A stretch of DNA of 64,000 bases, from positions 37,683,501 through 37,747,500 of the forward strand of contig OX485805.1 in assembly GCA_950295325.1 (NCBI GenBank). The letters run 5' to 3'. The notes beneath the pieces were generated by a model that saw only the letters and a program-made list of their open reading frames with translations, ran no database searches and was not told the DNA's origin. The translations under genes and the position numbers were made by a program. Below, one piece after another: positions 11,135-22,617 of this stretch; within the stretch, counting starts at the first letter, position 1; every line of letters starts with the position of its first letter. Source of the stretch: Polytrichum commune. Its lineage: Eukaryota; Streptophyta; Polytrichopsida; Polytrichales; Polytrichaceae.

Positions 11135-14100
11135 TCATTCAACGTGGGTTGCTTCTTCTGCGATCCGAGCAAGGTTGTCTTTTGTAAAAGTTATGTACTT
11201 TTGAGGGATGGACACTGATCCACTATGATTTTTCCGTGGTTTCCATGCTATGAATATGGAATCTGTATCTACCCAAGATGGACCGTGCTCAGAATCCACC
11301 TTCCACCAAAAGTGTTGGTTTGTATCCCAGCCTGTATAATGCCGAACAACATCTTCATTCCGTGCTGTCGGTCGGTAGTACTCTACTTGTATTTGTCGAA
11401 AATGAGGGCTGGAAGATACAAAATTTGGATTGGACAAAGCTCTTGCCACCCACACTGGCTTTGCATATGTCTCATCTCCAGGACGCAAAATGAGCATATA
11501 ACCTTCATGACAATCCACTGCAATGCGGAAAGATGGTGGGGGACGTTGACTAGCAGGCCCAACGTAATGGTCGTCCATATCAAACTCCTCACGAACCTCT
11601 CCATTACTCAAAAGACTAGCCTCCGAAGCTTGTACATCGATACGAGTTTGTGGCCAAAATCTGTGCCTCAAAGTATGAGGGCTATCTTGGTGGAGGTCTG
11701 CCAAGGCCGCACGAACACGTGTCCAATAATGTATCCAACTCCCATAACGATGCCAACATGATCCGCCAACATCCGCTATCTTCAAACTCTCCCAATATTG
11801 AATGAAGCCTGATATACCTTTCAAAATATCCTCCAAATTCTTCATGGCTATTGGCTTGCAAGGCCTAGGCTCTCCATCTGGTAACATGGTCTTCCCATCC
11901 GCATCCACGCACCACACAAGGAGACCCTCTGGCGGGCTCCAGTCTTGTGTCGTGCACAACAACTTGTATTGCATGGTCGGGACACCATCGTCACGCATGT
12001 AGAACCGGAATTGTTGTGCCTTCGTATAGCCAATCAATCGATGAGCTCCGCTTCGAATATACGGTTCTATAAATGCCTTGAAGTCGGGAACCTCCTCGAT
12101 CATATGGGGGATGACGGGAACGTTCTCCAAATCCATGTACGACTTCATCAATAACGGGATTGTAGGAAAATCCTCCTCCCGCAACTTCATGCTCCACCGT
12201 CCAAAAGATGCATCAATATCGTCGTGCGTGTGGCCTACCAATAGGAAGGACACAAAAACCTCCTTGAAAATGCCTTTTGCAACCAACAACGACCAATATG
12301 CAAATACATATCTACTTTTATTGTCCTTGGCACAATTGTCCAATTGGACACGCAAAGTGGGGGACAACTTCTTGGCTATCACGGGTTCACTGGGTGGTTC
12401 GGGCAACGAATGCAAGCATACATCTTTTCCATCCATCACTGCTTCATATAAAGGTGTTGAACCCGTATTTTCAAATAACAATCCTGAAGAATAGGCTGGC
12501 AGTTTCTCTAAATCACGCAAAAGCCTTGCAAATGACCCTATCGTGTGGTTTGAATCTGCTGGATACAAATCAAGAGCATAATGGGCAAACTTGACATCAC
12601 CGTGTCCATGTGCAATCATTCCTACAATGCCAACCCAAAGTGATTAGTATCTATGTATGTCTAAATCGTTTTGAGTGAATCAATGTTCTCAAGTACATCA
12701 CATAATAAAATACAACAATATTTAGGGTATGTCAACATTGTTTCGAAGATCACCTGTAACCGATACAGGCAACTTAAAAAACCCATCCGTGGCCTTGATT
12801 CGTTTTGCAAAACATGGGGAGGCTGTCTTGGCATGGTCCATTTTGTCATGGATGACCGTAAGAACTTCCAAGGGCCTGGAGATGGACAACGCTCTATTTG
12901 TGTAGTAATCATTATGGTGTGCCTCTTGCATGTTTACGTGCTTGAAATAGTTCAATTGATGCACCGCAAACGACTCGGTACCCATCGTGTGTGCATCCCG
13001 AAGGCGCTTCAACTTCTCGCAATTAGAGCACCTTGCAAATTTGTCCCCTCGTCTTTTTGTAATGTATTCGCTGAAGTTTGCTTTCTTGATTGCACTCAAT
13101 TTTGACGATGAAATTGGCTCCAACCCAATCTTCTCCCCAACTGCATTTACATCCAACAATATGTCTTTCCATTTTGTGCCTGTGGGAAGAACTTTCTCCA
13201 CAACCTTTTCACCAGTTGTGAGTGTGCGTGTTTTGTGCGGCATTGCATCGGCAAGTGGGACAATTATGGTTGCTAGAGTGGCCGTTGCTTGCCTTGTTGC
13301 TTCCCTAGGTTTCTTTAAACCCACGTTCCCATGGTGACGGGACCAGCGGCCTTCCTTGGCATAAGCAGCTTGTCTATAAAAGTCCGCTTTCGACACACCA
13401 TGAATGGTGTACCATGCCTTGCAACACACGTCTATGCTCTCAATGGTGATGACCTTGCGACCCGCCCCATTCACATGTATCGCCCTATGCACATCAAGTT
13501 TTTTGGTGGATCTTAGACGGAAATCACCAAGCCACATTTCTTCGCGGATGGCCAACAATTTATCCCGGGGAAACAATTGGCAACAACGATGCACACAACA
13601 ATCCTTTGTGGCAACTTCTCTAATGGACTCCTCCCCGAGCAACCTTTGACGTTTACAATCAGTTGCAGACGGAGTAGGACGTGCCAATGTATCGTATTTT
13701 CTTTGACCCTTGGGTGGCCGCATGTTTGATTGCTGCTCTTTTTGGATTTGCAAGTGTCGTTGCTCATGTTCACACAAGGAAACACCATCAATCGTGACAT
13801 TCCTCAATGGCCACCTCCGGAGGGAGAACCTATGAGTGGGATCCACCTCGGAATGAACGAGCGACTCCAATATGACAACCCCAACGTCCTCGGTGCCAAG
13901 CGGGTTTTCATCAATGCAATCTTGTGGATGGGTGTTGCGACAAATCCCCTCCGCCACAACAACTCCACTGTCATTAAGAAGTACCACCTCCAAATTCACC
14001 CATGAAGCCCTTGAGAGTCCCGTACATTCAGCAATGGGACATTGTGGTACGAAGGCGAAGGTAAATCCAAATGATCTTCATCTGCACTGTCAGCCAAAGT

Positions 14101-14217
14101 ATCCTCCCCGACAATGTCTATCTCATCCTCAGATGCAGATGGCCAAGTGGCCATATCTTCAAATGACCAATCCCCTCTTTCACTAAACCCATTCATTCTG
14201 CCTACACACATGAACAT
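11135..14217 (-). CDS. DUF7869-like, probable transposon-derived protein
   Basis: Two minus-strand exons join cleanly. The exon ending at 12754 (CAG|GTGATC) joins the exon starting at 12621 (TAG|GA) in phase, giving about 910 codons from 13999 to the stop at 11135-11137. The upstream part has a cysteine-rich block (CCVHRCCQLFP), a block ending in CCKAWYTIHGVS and the IHDKMDHAKTA block. The downstream part has VQLDNCAKDNKSRY and LVGHTHDDID. I recall this set from a repetitive family (DUF7869) in algae, mosses and corals; the D-N and H-DDID pairs suggest an RNase H-like transposase, which is inference. The N-terminus is unclear: an acidic segment (14196-13996) beginning MNGFSERGDW lies in another frame just upstream, so an exon or a frameshift is missing. 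Local array repeats begin about 140 bases upstream. Confidence 0.6.
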
Positions 14218-14351
14218 TGAACCTTATCAAGAAACCACAAAATTGTAGATTCCAATCGAATAATACAAAAACCATCTTATATAAACAATATTGCAAATAC
14301 ACAGTGTTCATACATGTTCATATGAATGCTATGCCATTGGCTTTGTAAAGG

Positions 14352-15471
14352 TTTGGGTTGGCCAGTGGACACACTATCATTTAGAGCCCATCCACACGGT
14401 GGGTTTGGGTTTGGGTCGACCTACCCAAACCTTGTGGCACGATGGGATCATGGTCATCCAGACTCCATCCAAACAGTGGGGATAAATTGGGTCGAGCGAC
14501 CCAAACCTTTTCGCAAGATGGGTTCAGGCTCATAACAAAGAGCACCCACACAGTGGGGATGGATTGGGTAGACCGTCCCAAATTATGTAAGGGCAATGGG
14601 ATGTGTCAAACCTAGTACATGCCCACTGTGGGATAAGGTTTGGGTCGACCGACCCAAACCTTATAGGGCAGGATGGGCTCAAAGTCCACCCTAGTACATG
14701 CCTCACGTGGGGGTGGGTTTGGGTCGACCGACCCAAACCTTGAGGGGTAAGATGGACTCCGTGTCCACCCTAGTACCTGCCTCATGAGGGTATAGGTTTG
14801 GGTCGACCGACCCAAACCTTGAGGGGCAGGATGGACTCCGTGTCCACCCTAGTACCTGCCTCATGAGCGTATAGGTTTGGGTCGACCGACCCAAACCTTG
14901 AGGGCCTGGATGGGCTCCTTGTCCACTCTAGACCCTGCCTCACGAGGGGATAGGTTTGGGTCGACCGACCCAAACCTTGAGGGCCAGGATGGGTTCCTTG
15001 TCCACTCTAGACCCTGCCTCACGAGGGGATAGGTTTGGGTCGACCGACCCAAACCTTGAGGGCCAGGATGGGCTCCTTGTCCACTCTAGACCCTGCCTCA
15101 CGAGGGGATAGGTTTGGGTCGACCGACCCAAACTTTGAGGGGCAGGATGGACTCCGTGTCCACCCTAGTACCTGCCTCATGAGAGTAAAGGTTTGGGTCG
15201 ACCGACCCAAACCTTGAGGGGCAAGATGGACTCCGTGTCCACCATAGTACCTGCCTCAGGAGGGTATAGGTTTGGGTCGACCGACCCAAACCTTGAGGGC
15301 CAGGATGGGTTCCTTGTCCACTCTAGTACCTGCCTTACGAGGGGATAGGTTTGGATCAGGCTGAAATCGCCCACACTAGTGGAGGGGTTTGGGTCGACCG
15401 ACCCAAACCTGATCAGGGTCAGGCTGAAACCCGCCCACAGTAGCGGAGGGGTTTGGGTCGACCGACCCAAA
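14352..15471. repeat. Tandem array, 76-79 bp unit with 20-bp palindrome
   Basis: Palindrome starts are at 14410, 14486, 14563, 14639, 14718, 14797, 14876, 14955, 15034, 15113, 15192 and 15271, then 15388 and 15452. Nine of these (14639-15271) are spaced 79 bases apart; the left end is 76-77 and the last pair 64. Each unit carries TTTGGGTCGACCGACCCAAA, usually followed by a GAGG..CAGGATGG..TCC and a GTCCAC..CTAG..CCTGCCTCA segment. The outer copies at both ends are more mutated, as expected for an array homogenised in its middle. The unit length is not a multiple of three, so the staggered frames across it are not genes. Confidence 0.95.
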
Positions 15472-16157
15472 CCTGATAAGAGTCACGCTAAAACCCTCAA
15501 AATCCGGCGGATAATGCGGCGGATAATCCGTAATGTGTTGTTTTTAAGCTCATTGCAAAGTTCACGGTGGGCTTCCATGCTGTGGGTAGGTGCTCATGAA
15601 CTTGCATGCTGTGGATAAGTGCTAATGAACGGCAGCATGCACGAACCTTGAAGTATAGCTCCGACTAAGAGTTCTCTCTACGAATTCAAGAGTGGGAGAA
15701 GAGCAAAAAAGGACAGACTTTTGGGGGGTGCGTCCCTTTATACTATCCACCTCCGTTTCTCGGACTTCCTCATTGGATGCCTTTCCCGCCTTGTTCTCCT
15801 GCAGAGGTTATTTCAAACCTCCTGACATAATTCCCCGTTTTTTTTTTATAGTAGAAAATGCGCATCTTTCAATGCCCCTCTGATACCCCAGCCGTCATAT
15901 GACTTAGTCTATGATATTTTTTTATTTTTTTTTGTCTTGTGTGGATATGACATACGCCGTTGGGAGGAAGGGTGGCGGCCACATTAATTTTTTCAAGTGT
16001 CATGACGGTATATTTTAACAAATATTTTAACTCCATTCAATGCTTTCAAGTGTAAACCTATTTAGGTGGGGTTTGGGCCATTTGGAGGCTGCAATTATGA
16101 AAGGGTTTCCAAGGCTTGAGGCCATTGTCGTGATGAATAAAATTATTTATTTGTCTC

Positions 16158-16176
16158 CCCTAAACCCTAAACCCTA
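16158..16176 (-). repeat. Interstitial telomere-like repeat (CCCTAAA)n
   Basis: About 2.7 copies of CCCTAAA, the C-strand form of the plant telomere repeat TTTAGGG. Confidence 0.8.
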
Positions 16177-17732
16177 GAACATTGCTCTATTATCTCGCAT
16201 GCAAGTGTGGCAATGAGGAACGTATGTGGACGTTGTTAAAGGGATACTAACTACCAATGTCGTTTTTTAGTTCAATCTGTTAATGATATTTGAATCCATC
16301 TTGAAGTTCACTTCAAGTTTACTAATGTGTGGCCTTCGTGGCTCTTCGTGGCGCCAACCATCAAATGACATTGCTAATTCCGTGATGAAATAACTACACA
16401 AAATATGGGGTGTGTGTTTCATTATATTTAGTGTTGTTACCACCCTACTATGCTCAACATTAATTTTTAAATCTTTGACAATTACTGTTACACATAAATG
16501 TGTCGCTTACCTTCTACTTTCACGTATATTTTTTCTTTTCACATCCTTCCTAACACTAATTGCAAACATGTAAATTCCACATATTACCATAGATGATACT
16601 TATTGTGAGAGTTTACATTTTATGTCACTGACTTTCATATGGTTATTGATATTTAGTGCATGCGCTTGTATATAGGGTATCAAACACTAGATATCATATT
16701 TTGTGTAGTTGGGTTTAGGAGTTTAGTTCATAACATATTTAGAGTTTGATACACTAAATACGAACGCATCTACTCAATACTAATACCACTATGAAAGTAA
16801 GTAACATCAAACATTGTAAATTCAAACACTCAATATTATCTATGGTAATATGTTGAAGTTACATGTTTGAATATAGTGTTAGTAAGGATATGGAAAAAAA
16901 ATGATAAAGAAAGATCTCCAATATATCTTCCAATATCCTATAACAATATTTGTCAAAAAAATTAAAATTATTGTTGATGGGGGTAGACTGTCTCATTTTA
17001 TGTGCCTATGACATGCACCATTGGGAAGAAAATGATATTTGATAACTGATTTTGAGAACCCATCCTCCACAACTTCACATTGATGCATTGCATACAAATC
17101 AAATTATGTACTTCCAGGATATTACTCTACTTGGACTCAAATATTATGGTTTATTTCAAATAATATCTTGACAATATATGTGGCAACATTATGAAACTTC
17201 ATATAGCTGAAGCCACCAAATACAATTACAGTTTATGTCGTTATGAAGACTTTCACATGAGGACTTATACATTGAAAACAAGGAATTGATCTCATGACAA
17301 ATTTGAATAAATTGGCCAACTTTCAATTTGCAACAATAAAATGAGAAAAGCTTTAAAAGAACATGTGACGTTTGTAATGTGTGCACACAACGTTGATCCA
17401 TTGTCCAACATACAAGTGTGGCAATGGATAACCTATGTGAAAGGCATTAATGGGAATTCCATCACGAATAGGACTTTTTAGTTCACTCTTTCAAGGATGT
17501 TTGAAACTATCATGAAGTCCATTTGAAATCTAGTATGAAGATCATATATACTATAATCAAGTTATTATACTCTTCTTTTTAGACAGACATTGTTATAACT
17601 TAATATTGGTTGACATGATCGTGAGCACATATGATTAGGATGTTGTCAAGACAATATACATTTGTATTGGAAACTACAAGCACTAAGGCCCTGTCATTTA
17701 ACCTTATGTGCCATTCATTTAAGGCTTGCGGT

Positions 17733-17760
17733 GTTTAGGGTTTAGGGTTTAGGGTTTAGG
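17733..17760 (+). repeat. Interstitial telomere repeat (TTTAGGG)4
   Basis: Four consecutive copies of TTTAGGG (the last ending TTTAGGt), in the opposite orientation to the copy at 16158-16176. The motif supports a plant or green-algal host. Confidence 0.85.
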
Positions 17761-18289
17761 TTGGAGGGATCATCGAACATCAAGCTTAATGCTTACATGG
17801 CTTCATATGATGTTGAACTCCATGGGGTTGCAGTAGATAAATTTGTAATCTTTGTGTATCTCCCATGTACTTCAAATGTCAACTTCTATGTACTGATATA
17901 AATGTTGAATTTAATGCTACTTGGGTGGGTAATATCCATTGTAGGCTAGAGCCTTATCTTCTACGAACTTGGGTTATAGAAATTACAATAGAGAGCACTT
18001 AGTCTAAACCCTTGACCATGTAAATTGTCACCATATTTTAATTGTTGCACCGTGCAATTGCATTTGAGGATTGCAATATACTTATGAAATACTCCTCTTA
18101 GACTTTGTATCGCTCTCATCTTACTCCATATGACTACAATATTCAAATACTAAAACAAATAATGGATTCATTCTATGATGTAAGCAATTCCAACGCGGGA
18201 CCATTGAATTGAACACCATTAAAATCAGAGTTGGTGATGGTGTTAATTTTGTGCAATACCTTAGGCTATGTTGCTTTTCGATTTTTGGG

Positions 18290-18315
18290 CTAAGCCGCTA
18301 TAGATAGCGGCTTAG
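18290..18315. repeat. Perfect hairpin, 11-bp arms, 4-base loop
   Basis: CTAAGCCGCTA and its exact reverse complement TAGCGGCTTAG are separated by TAGA, at the left edge of a GC-rich island. The following sequence is G-rich, so it is not a simple terminator. Function unknown. Confidence 0.8.
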
Positions 18316-18660
18316 AAGGCCGGGGCCGGGCTTCGGCGGGCAGGAGGCCGGGTGGCCGCTAGGCGCCAAGTGTGCACCCCAGAAGCCTCAGGTAGCCACC
18401 ATCACCAATAAGGTGTTGACACATGGCAGGGTGGTTGCCCGCGAGGCTTGTGAGCCGTAGATGGGCTCGGGGCGCTCCCATGGCCCAGATTGGGTCCCAT
18501 GGCGACCCTTCGCTTTGTCTATTTAACTCCCTCCGTGCCAAGCTCCCTCCTTTCTCTCCCTCATTTCTCACCTTGTCGTGAAGCGGCGCCTCCGCCTAAC
18601 GCCGCTTCCCACATTCTCTCTCTCATTCCTTTCCACCTCTCTGATTCTTGTAACCCTCTT

Positions 18661-19120
18661 CTCTCATTCTCTCTTCTTCTTGTAAGGGTTTAGGAGTGAT
18701 TGTAGAGTGTGTTTACGGGTTGGGGAAGTGTTTTTGTGTAGAAATATGCGCATTGAGTGATTTCAGGGTGTGTATGTTGTTTAGGAGTGTTGTTTTGTTT
18801 AAAAATACAAGCATTGAGTGATTTCAGAGTGTGTTTGTTGGTTAGGACTGGAAGCGGCGCCTTTCGACTTACACTCATTCTCTCATTCTCTCATTCTCTC
18901 ATACTCTCATTCTCTCATTCTTCTCGCCGTCTCTCATTCTCTCTTCTTCTTGTAAGGGTTTAGGAGTGATTGTAGTAGGGTAGTGTTTTTGTGTAAAAGC
19001 ATCCGCATTGAATGATTTCATAGTGTGTTTGTTGTTTAGGAGTGTTGTTTTGTTTAAAAATACGAGCATTGAGTGATTTCAGAGTGTGTTTGTTGGTTAG
19101 GAGTGTGTTTTTGTTTTAAA
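18661..19120 (+). repeat. Direct duplication with a 270-bp period
   Basis: A block beginning CTCTCATTCTCTCTTCTTCT and running through TGTAAGGGTTTAGGAGTGAT occurs at 18661 and again at 18931. The following GCATTGA.TGATTTCA and GTGTTTGTTG..TAGGAGTG motifs are repeated several times in both copies. The CT-rich start resembles a plant transcription start or 5' leader, so the block may be a duplicated promoter/leader of the gene at 19.9 kb. Confidence 0.65.
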
Positions 19121-19496
19121 GTGCGCCCTTGTAGTGATTTCAGAGTGTTTTTGTTGTTTTGAAGTGTGTGTGAGTTGTTTGTGAAATCTAGTGAGTGGAA
19201 TTTTAGTGAATGTTAGTGATATCTGAGTGTTCAGGTGTAATCTGATTCTAAGAATCAGATTCGCAAAACCTATTCGCAAAACAGCATCAGATTGGCAGAG
19301 CTTGCATCAAGGTAACTTATCTCACTCAACATAACCTGCTTCTTAGCCTTTAGGGTCTTCATGCATATACAATGCATAAGCATTGTATATGCAGCGTAAA
19401 ACATTATGGGTGAATATTGAAACACTACGGTTTTGGTAGACGCCCGAAACCTCTATATAAAACCCCAAACCCATAAAGAATTAACTGGGCAGCTAG

Positions 19497-19913
19497 TTTG
19501 GGTCGCTCGACCGAAACTCTGCAGCTGGTTTGGGTCGAACGACCCAAACTCTGCAACCTATAAATCCAATATCCCAAAATAAACATCCTTCCCACCATCA
19601 ACAAGAAATTATATTCAAATGGCTATAATTTGAAATCGTCTGATATTTGTTGGCATGTCCACATACGTCCAGCGCGGCCCTAGAATGTCACCAAAAATTG
19701 CTCTCCTGTTGGATAATTTGACCACTACACAATATTCAATATATTCATATTCTTAAGACCCGAACTCTACCAATAATTCTTATACGATTAGGCTATTCGA
19801 GGCTTGGGTTTGGGTCGGTCGACCCAAACCTATTCATGATGGCCAGTAGAGCACCCTTCAATTTGCACTGATGTTCAATCCAAGTTGAAAAACTTTGGGT
19901 CGATCGACCTAAA
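19497..19913. repeat. Four dispersed copies of the 20-bp palindrome
   Basis: Copies lie at 19497-19516 (centre CT, one arm mismatch), 19529-19548 (centre AA), 19809-19828 (centre GT) and 19894-19913 (centre AT, one mismatch). All share the arms TTTGGGTCG and CGACCCAAA and precede the first recognised exon of the large gene. Confidence 0.9.
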
Positions 19914-21299
19914 CTAACAATTTTGTTTCTGGACTTACAGATGGCCACTAAAAAGAGACCTGGAGAGAGGTGGTTCATGCTCGCCCCAGACCACCTTTGG
20001 GAGGAGTACGAAACTCCACAGGACGACTCATACGTCCCAAAGGACGGGATCGTTCTTACGTGGTCCGTTCAGGTTGTGAAAGCCTCCCAGTACAAGCTCT
20101 TGTTCGTGGTGAAAGTGGGGACCCACGAGCAACACACCTGGGCAACGCTGACGGGATGGGAGGTTGCTTCCGTCCAAACTCTCGGGGAGCACGTTGACGT
20201 TATTCTAGAGAACTCTGCAGTGCAGAACGTGCATATGTTCATGCACCAATTCTCCGAGGCTTTCGACCCCCTATACGCCAAGGAGACGTGCGTTGACCCG
20301 GAGATAATAAAACCGGAGACCATCTTCATAGATGGCACTGTATCGAACACCAAGGTCGCTAGCAGGTTTACAAAACTGAAACAAGCGATCACGGTTTTGA
20401 ATAAAGCATTGCAAAGCAAACCAAAAACGCAACAGCCTGTCAGGCGGAAGGCCAAGACAGAAGAAAGAGCAGGTTCCTCCAGACCCCAATCTGTAAGGAT
20501 TCCGCTGGCGGTTCCGGCAGATTCTAGAAGACTGAGCACTACCTCGACTCCGGCTGACAGCGAGACGCCAACTCCTTCAGGAAGCCGGTGGACGACCCCG
20601 TCCGGAAGCCGGCAGACGACCCCGTCGAAAAGGGCAAGGGAGTCATCAGTCATGACCACCGAGCCAGTTTTGCCAGAGTTGCGGATGCCCAAGCCTGGTC
20701 AAGAGGTTGATGCTGGGGAAATTCAGAAAATCAACGACAATTTTGAGACGAAATGCCTCCATTGCTTCTTCATGGGCAGGGACTTCAAGTTCGAGGTGAA
20801 CATTGCACAATGTCACCTTGCGCCACCTGAAAAGTGTGTCCGAGCCAAGGAGGATGCCTATGTCGACTGGATGGTCGCTCAAATCTTGGGCGGGCAGTTC
20901 AAGGACGACAAGCAGACAATTGTCGTGATGCCCCAGGGGCTAAAAATAATGCCTACGGCTGATATGTGGCCGGCGATTTCTAAAGGAGATTTCTGGCTGA
21001 TTGACGGCCAGCACAGTGTCGAGGCCTCCAAAAAAATCCAGCTGATGACTGAATGGGACGACCCCAACAACTAGAAGGAGAAGCTGAAGGTATGGAAGGC
21101 ACTGGTGGTTTGGTCGGACAACGAGACCGTCCTCAGTGACATCTCCAGGTTTTTCAACATGGGAAATAAAAAGAGGGCGTATCAGGCATCCTGGATTAGG
21201 AATATAATGGCCTCGAGGGATGTGTGGGAGTTCTATGGCAGGCCTCCCAAGGAAAGGGAGAATGCAAAAGACAAGAACCCAAAATGGGAGGTGAGTAAG

Positions 21300-21547
21300 T
21301 TTGGGTCGATCGACCCATACTCTTGTATTGTTTTATTTTCTTCGCAAGTTTTGTAGTTTGGGTCGATCGACCCAAACTCTTGGATTGTCTTATAGTCTTC
21401 ATCAGTTTTAAAGTTTGGGTCGATCGACCCAAACTCTTAGATTGTCTTATAGTCTTCATCAGATTTAAAGTTTGGGTCGATCGACCCAAACTCTTAGATT
21501 GTCTTATAGTCTTCATCAGATTTAAAGTTTGGGTCGATCGACCCAAA
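21300..21547. repeat. Five palindromes at exact 57-bp period in an intron
   Basis: Palindromes start at 21300, 21357, 21414, 21471 and 21528, all with centre AT; the first has one arm mismatch. The array fills most of the 316-base intron 21291-21606 of the large gene. The unit between palindromes ends in variations of CTTATAGTCTTCATCAG. Confidence 0.95.
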
Positions 21548-22617
21548 CTGCTGTTCCATTTTTTCATGATGTGTTCTCTAACATATGTTCTTGACTTCAT
21601 GTACAGGACTTCAAATACCAGATGATCAATAAATTCTCCTCTATTGACAACGCTAGCCACAAGCAAAAAAAATATAACGAGCTAAGAGGAGAAATCTATT
21701 TGATCACAGCGTCCGACTCCGTGTGGACAAAATGGAAGACTGTCTTCGAAAAACACGAGACGGGAGACTTCATCGATTCCGACACCGGCATTTTGTACAA
21801 CCAGACTACGCGCTTCAAGCAAATGAAGCCACTGGTGAGGGAGTTCTTCAGAGTTCTTCAAGATCTCTCGGAGACAGAGGTGGGAAAGGCGGCGTCCCAC
21901 ATCCTCCACATGCAGCCGACGGCGAAGAGATGCTGGGTTCACCCGAAGATCGTCTTCACGAAGCCTAAGATGTTCGTCCCTTCATGCTACACCTTGAAGG
22001 AATGGACGAAGAACAGGAAGAAAAAGACGACCATCGTCCAAGAGCTGCACAAGCTGGTGCCCGAGAAGAAGCTCATCGTGGACGGAGAGGTTGACGAGGC
22101 GCACTGGAGGGTATTCAAAGCCGAGAACAAGTTCACCAGTGCGTCCATGGCGGCACTCATGAGGGAGGCGGGAGACGACTTCCTCAGGTCCAAGTTCGTG
22201 AAGGGTGGGAGGAACCGGGCGCTTCCCGAACACTCCGCGCGTGCCTTCTCCAACTTTATAAAGGAGAAGAAGATCGTCAGGTTCGAGGGCGAAGCTCACT
22301 TCAACTTGGTCTCCCTCGAGCCTTTAAAGATCCAAGGTTGGCCGGGCTCTGATGCTAGGAAGGCGATCATGACTGCAGCCGGGGACCGCTTCCCCTTCGG
22401 AATGATAGACTTCAGGAACATTCCTGGAGCGTCATTCGAGGGGACAATGAGCACCCCGTTTTACGAGCCGTTCTTCACCAAGTTCGTGGACTACGCCAGC
22501 CCCAAATTCAGGGAGGTCGACGTCTGGTTTTGGATTGTCGAGGACAGGAGGGCGGAGCAGGTGTACGAGATCGTGCGTAAATTGCAACCAGAGTACGCCG
22601 TCTCAAAATCTCATTAC

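Larger units (their letters stand above)
15472..19490. other. Intergenic spacer with small repeats
   Basis: No supported coding sequence. It is mostly AT-rich, with a GC-rich island at about 18.3-18.6 kb. Separate entries cover the telomere-like repeats, a perfect hairpin and a direct duplication. It may contain the promoter and leader of the large gene that begins near 19.9 kb. Confidence 0.5.

Noticed and set aside
14352-15471. Series of overlapping 60-97 codon frames on both strands
   Set aside because: They step by 79 bases, a length not divisible by three, and repeat the same peptide. They are by-products of the tandem repeat.
14352-15471. CRISPR-like array (palindromic repeats at regular spacing)
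   Set aside because: The spacers are themselves repeats of one sequence rather than unique, and the host is a plant.
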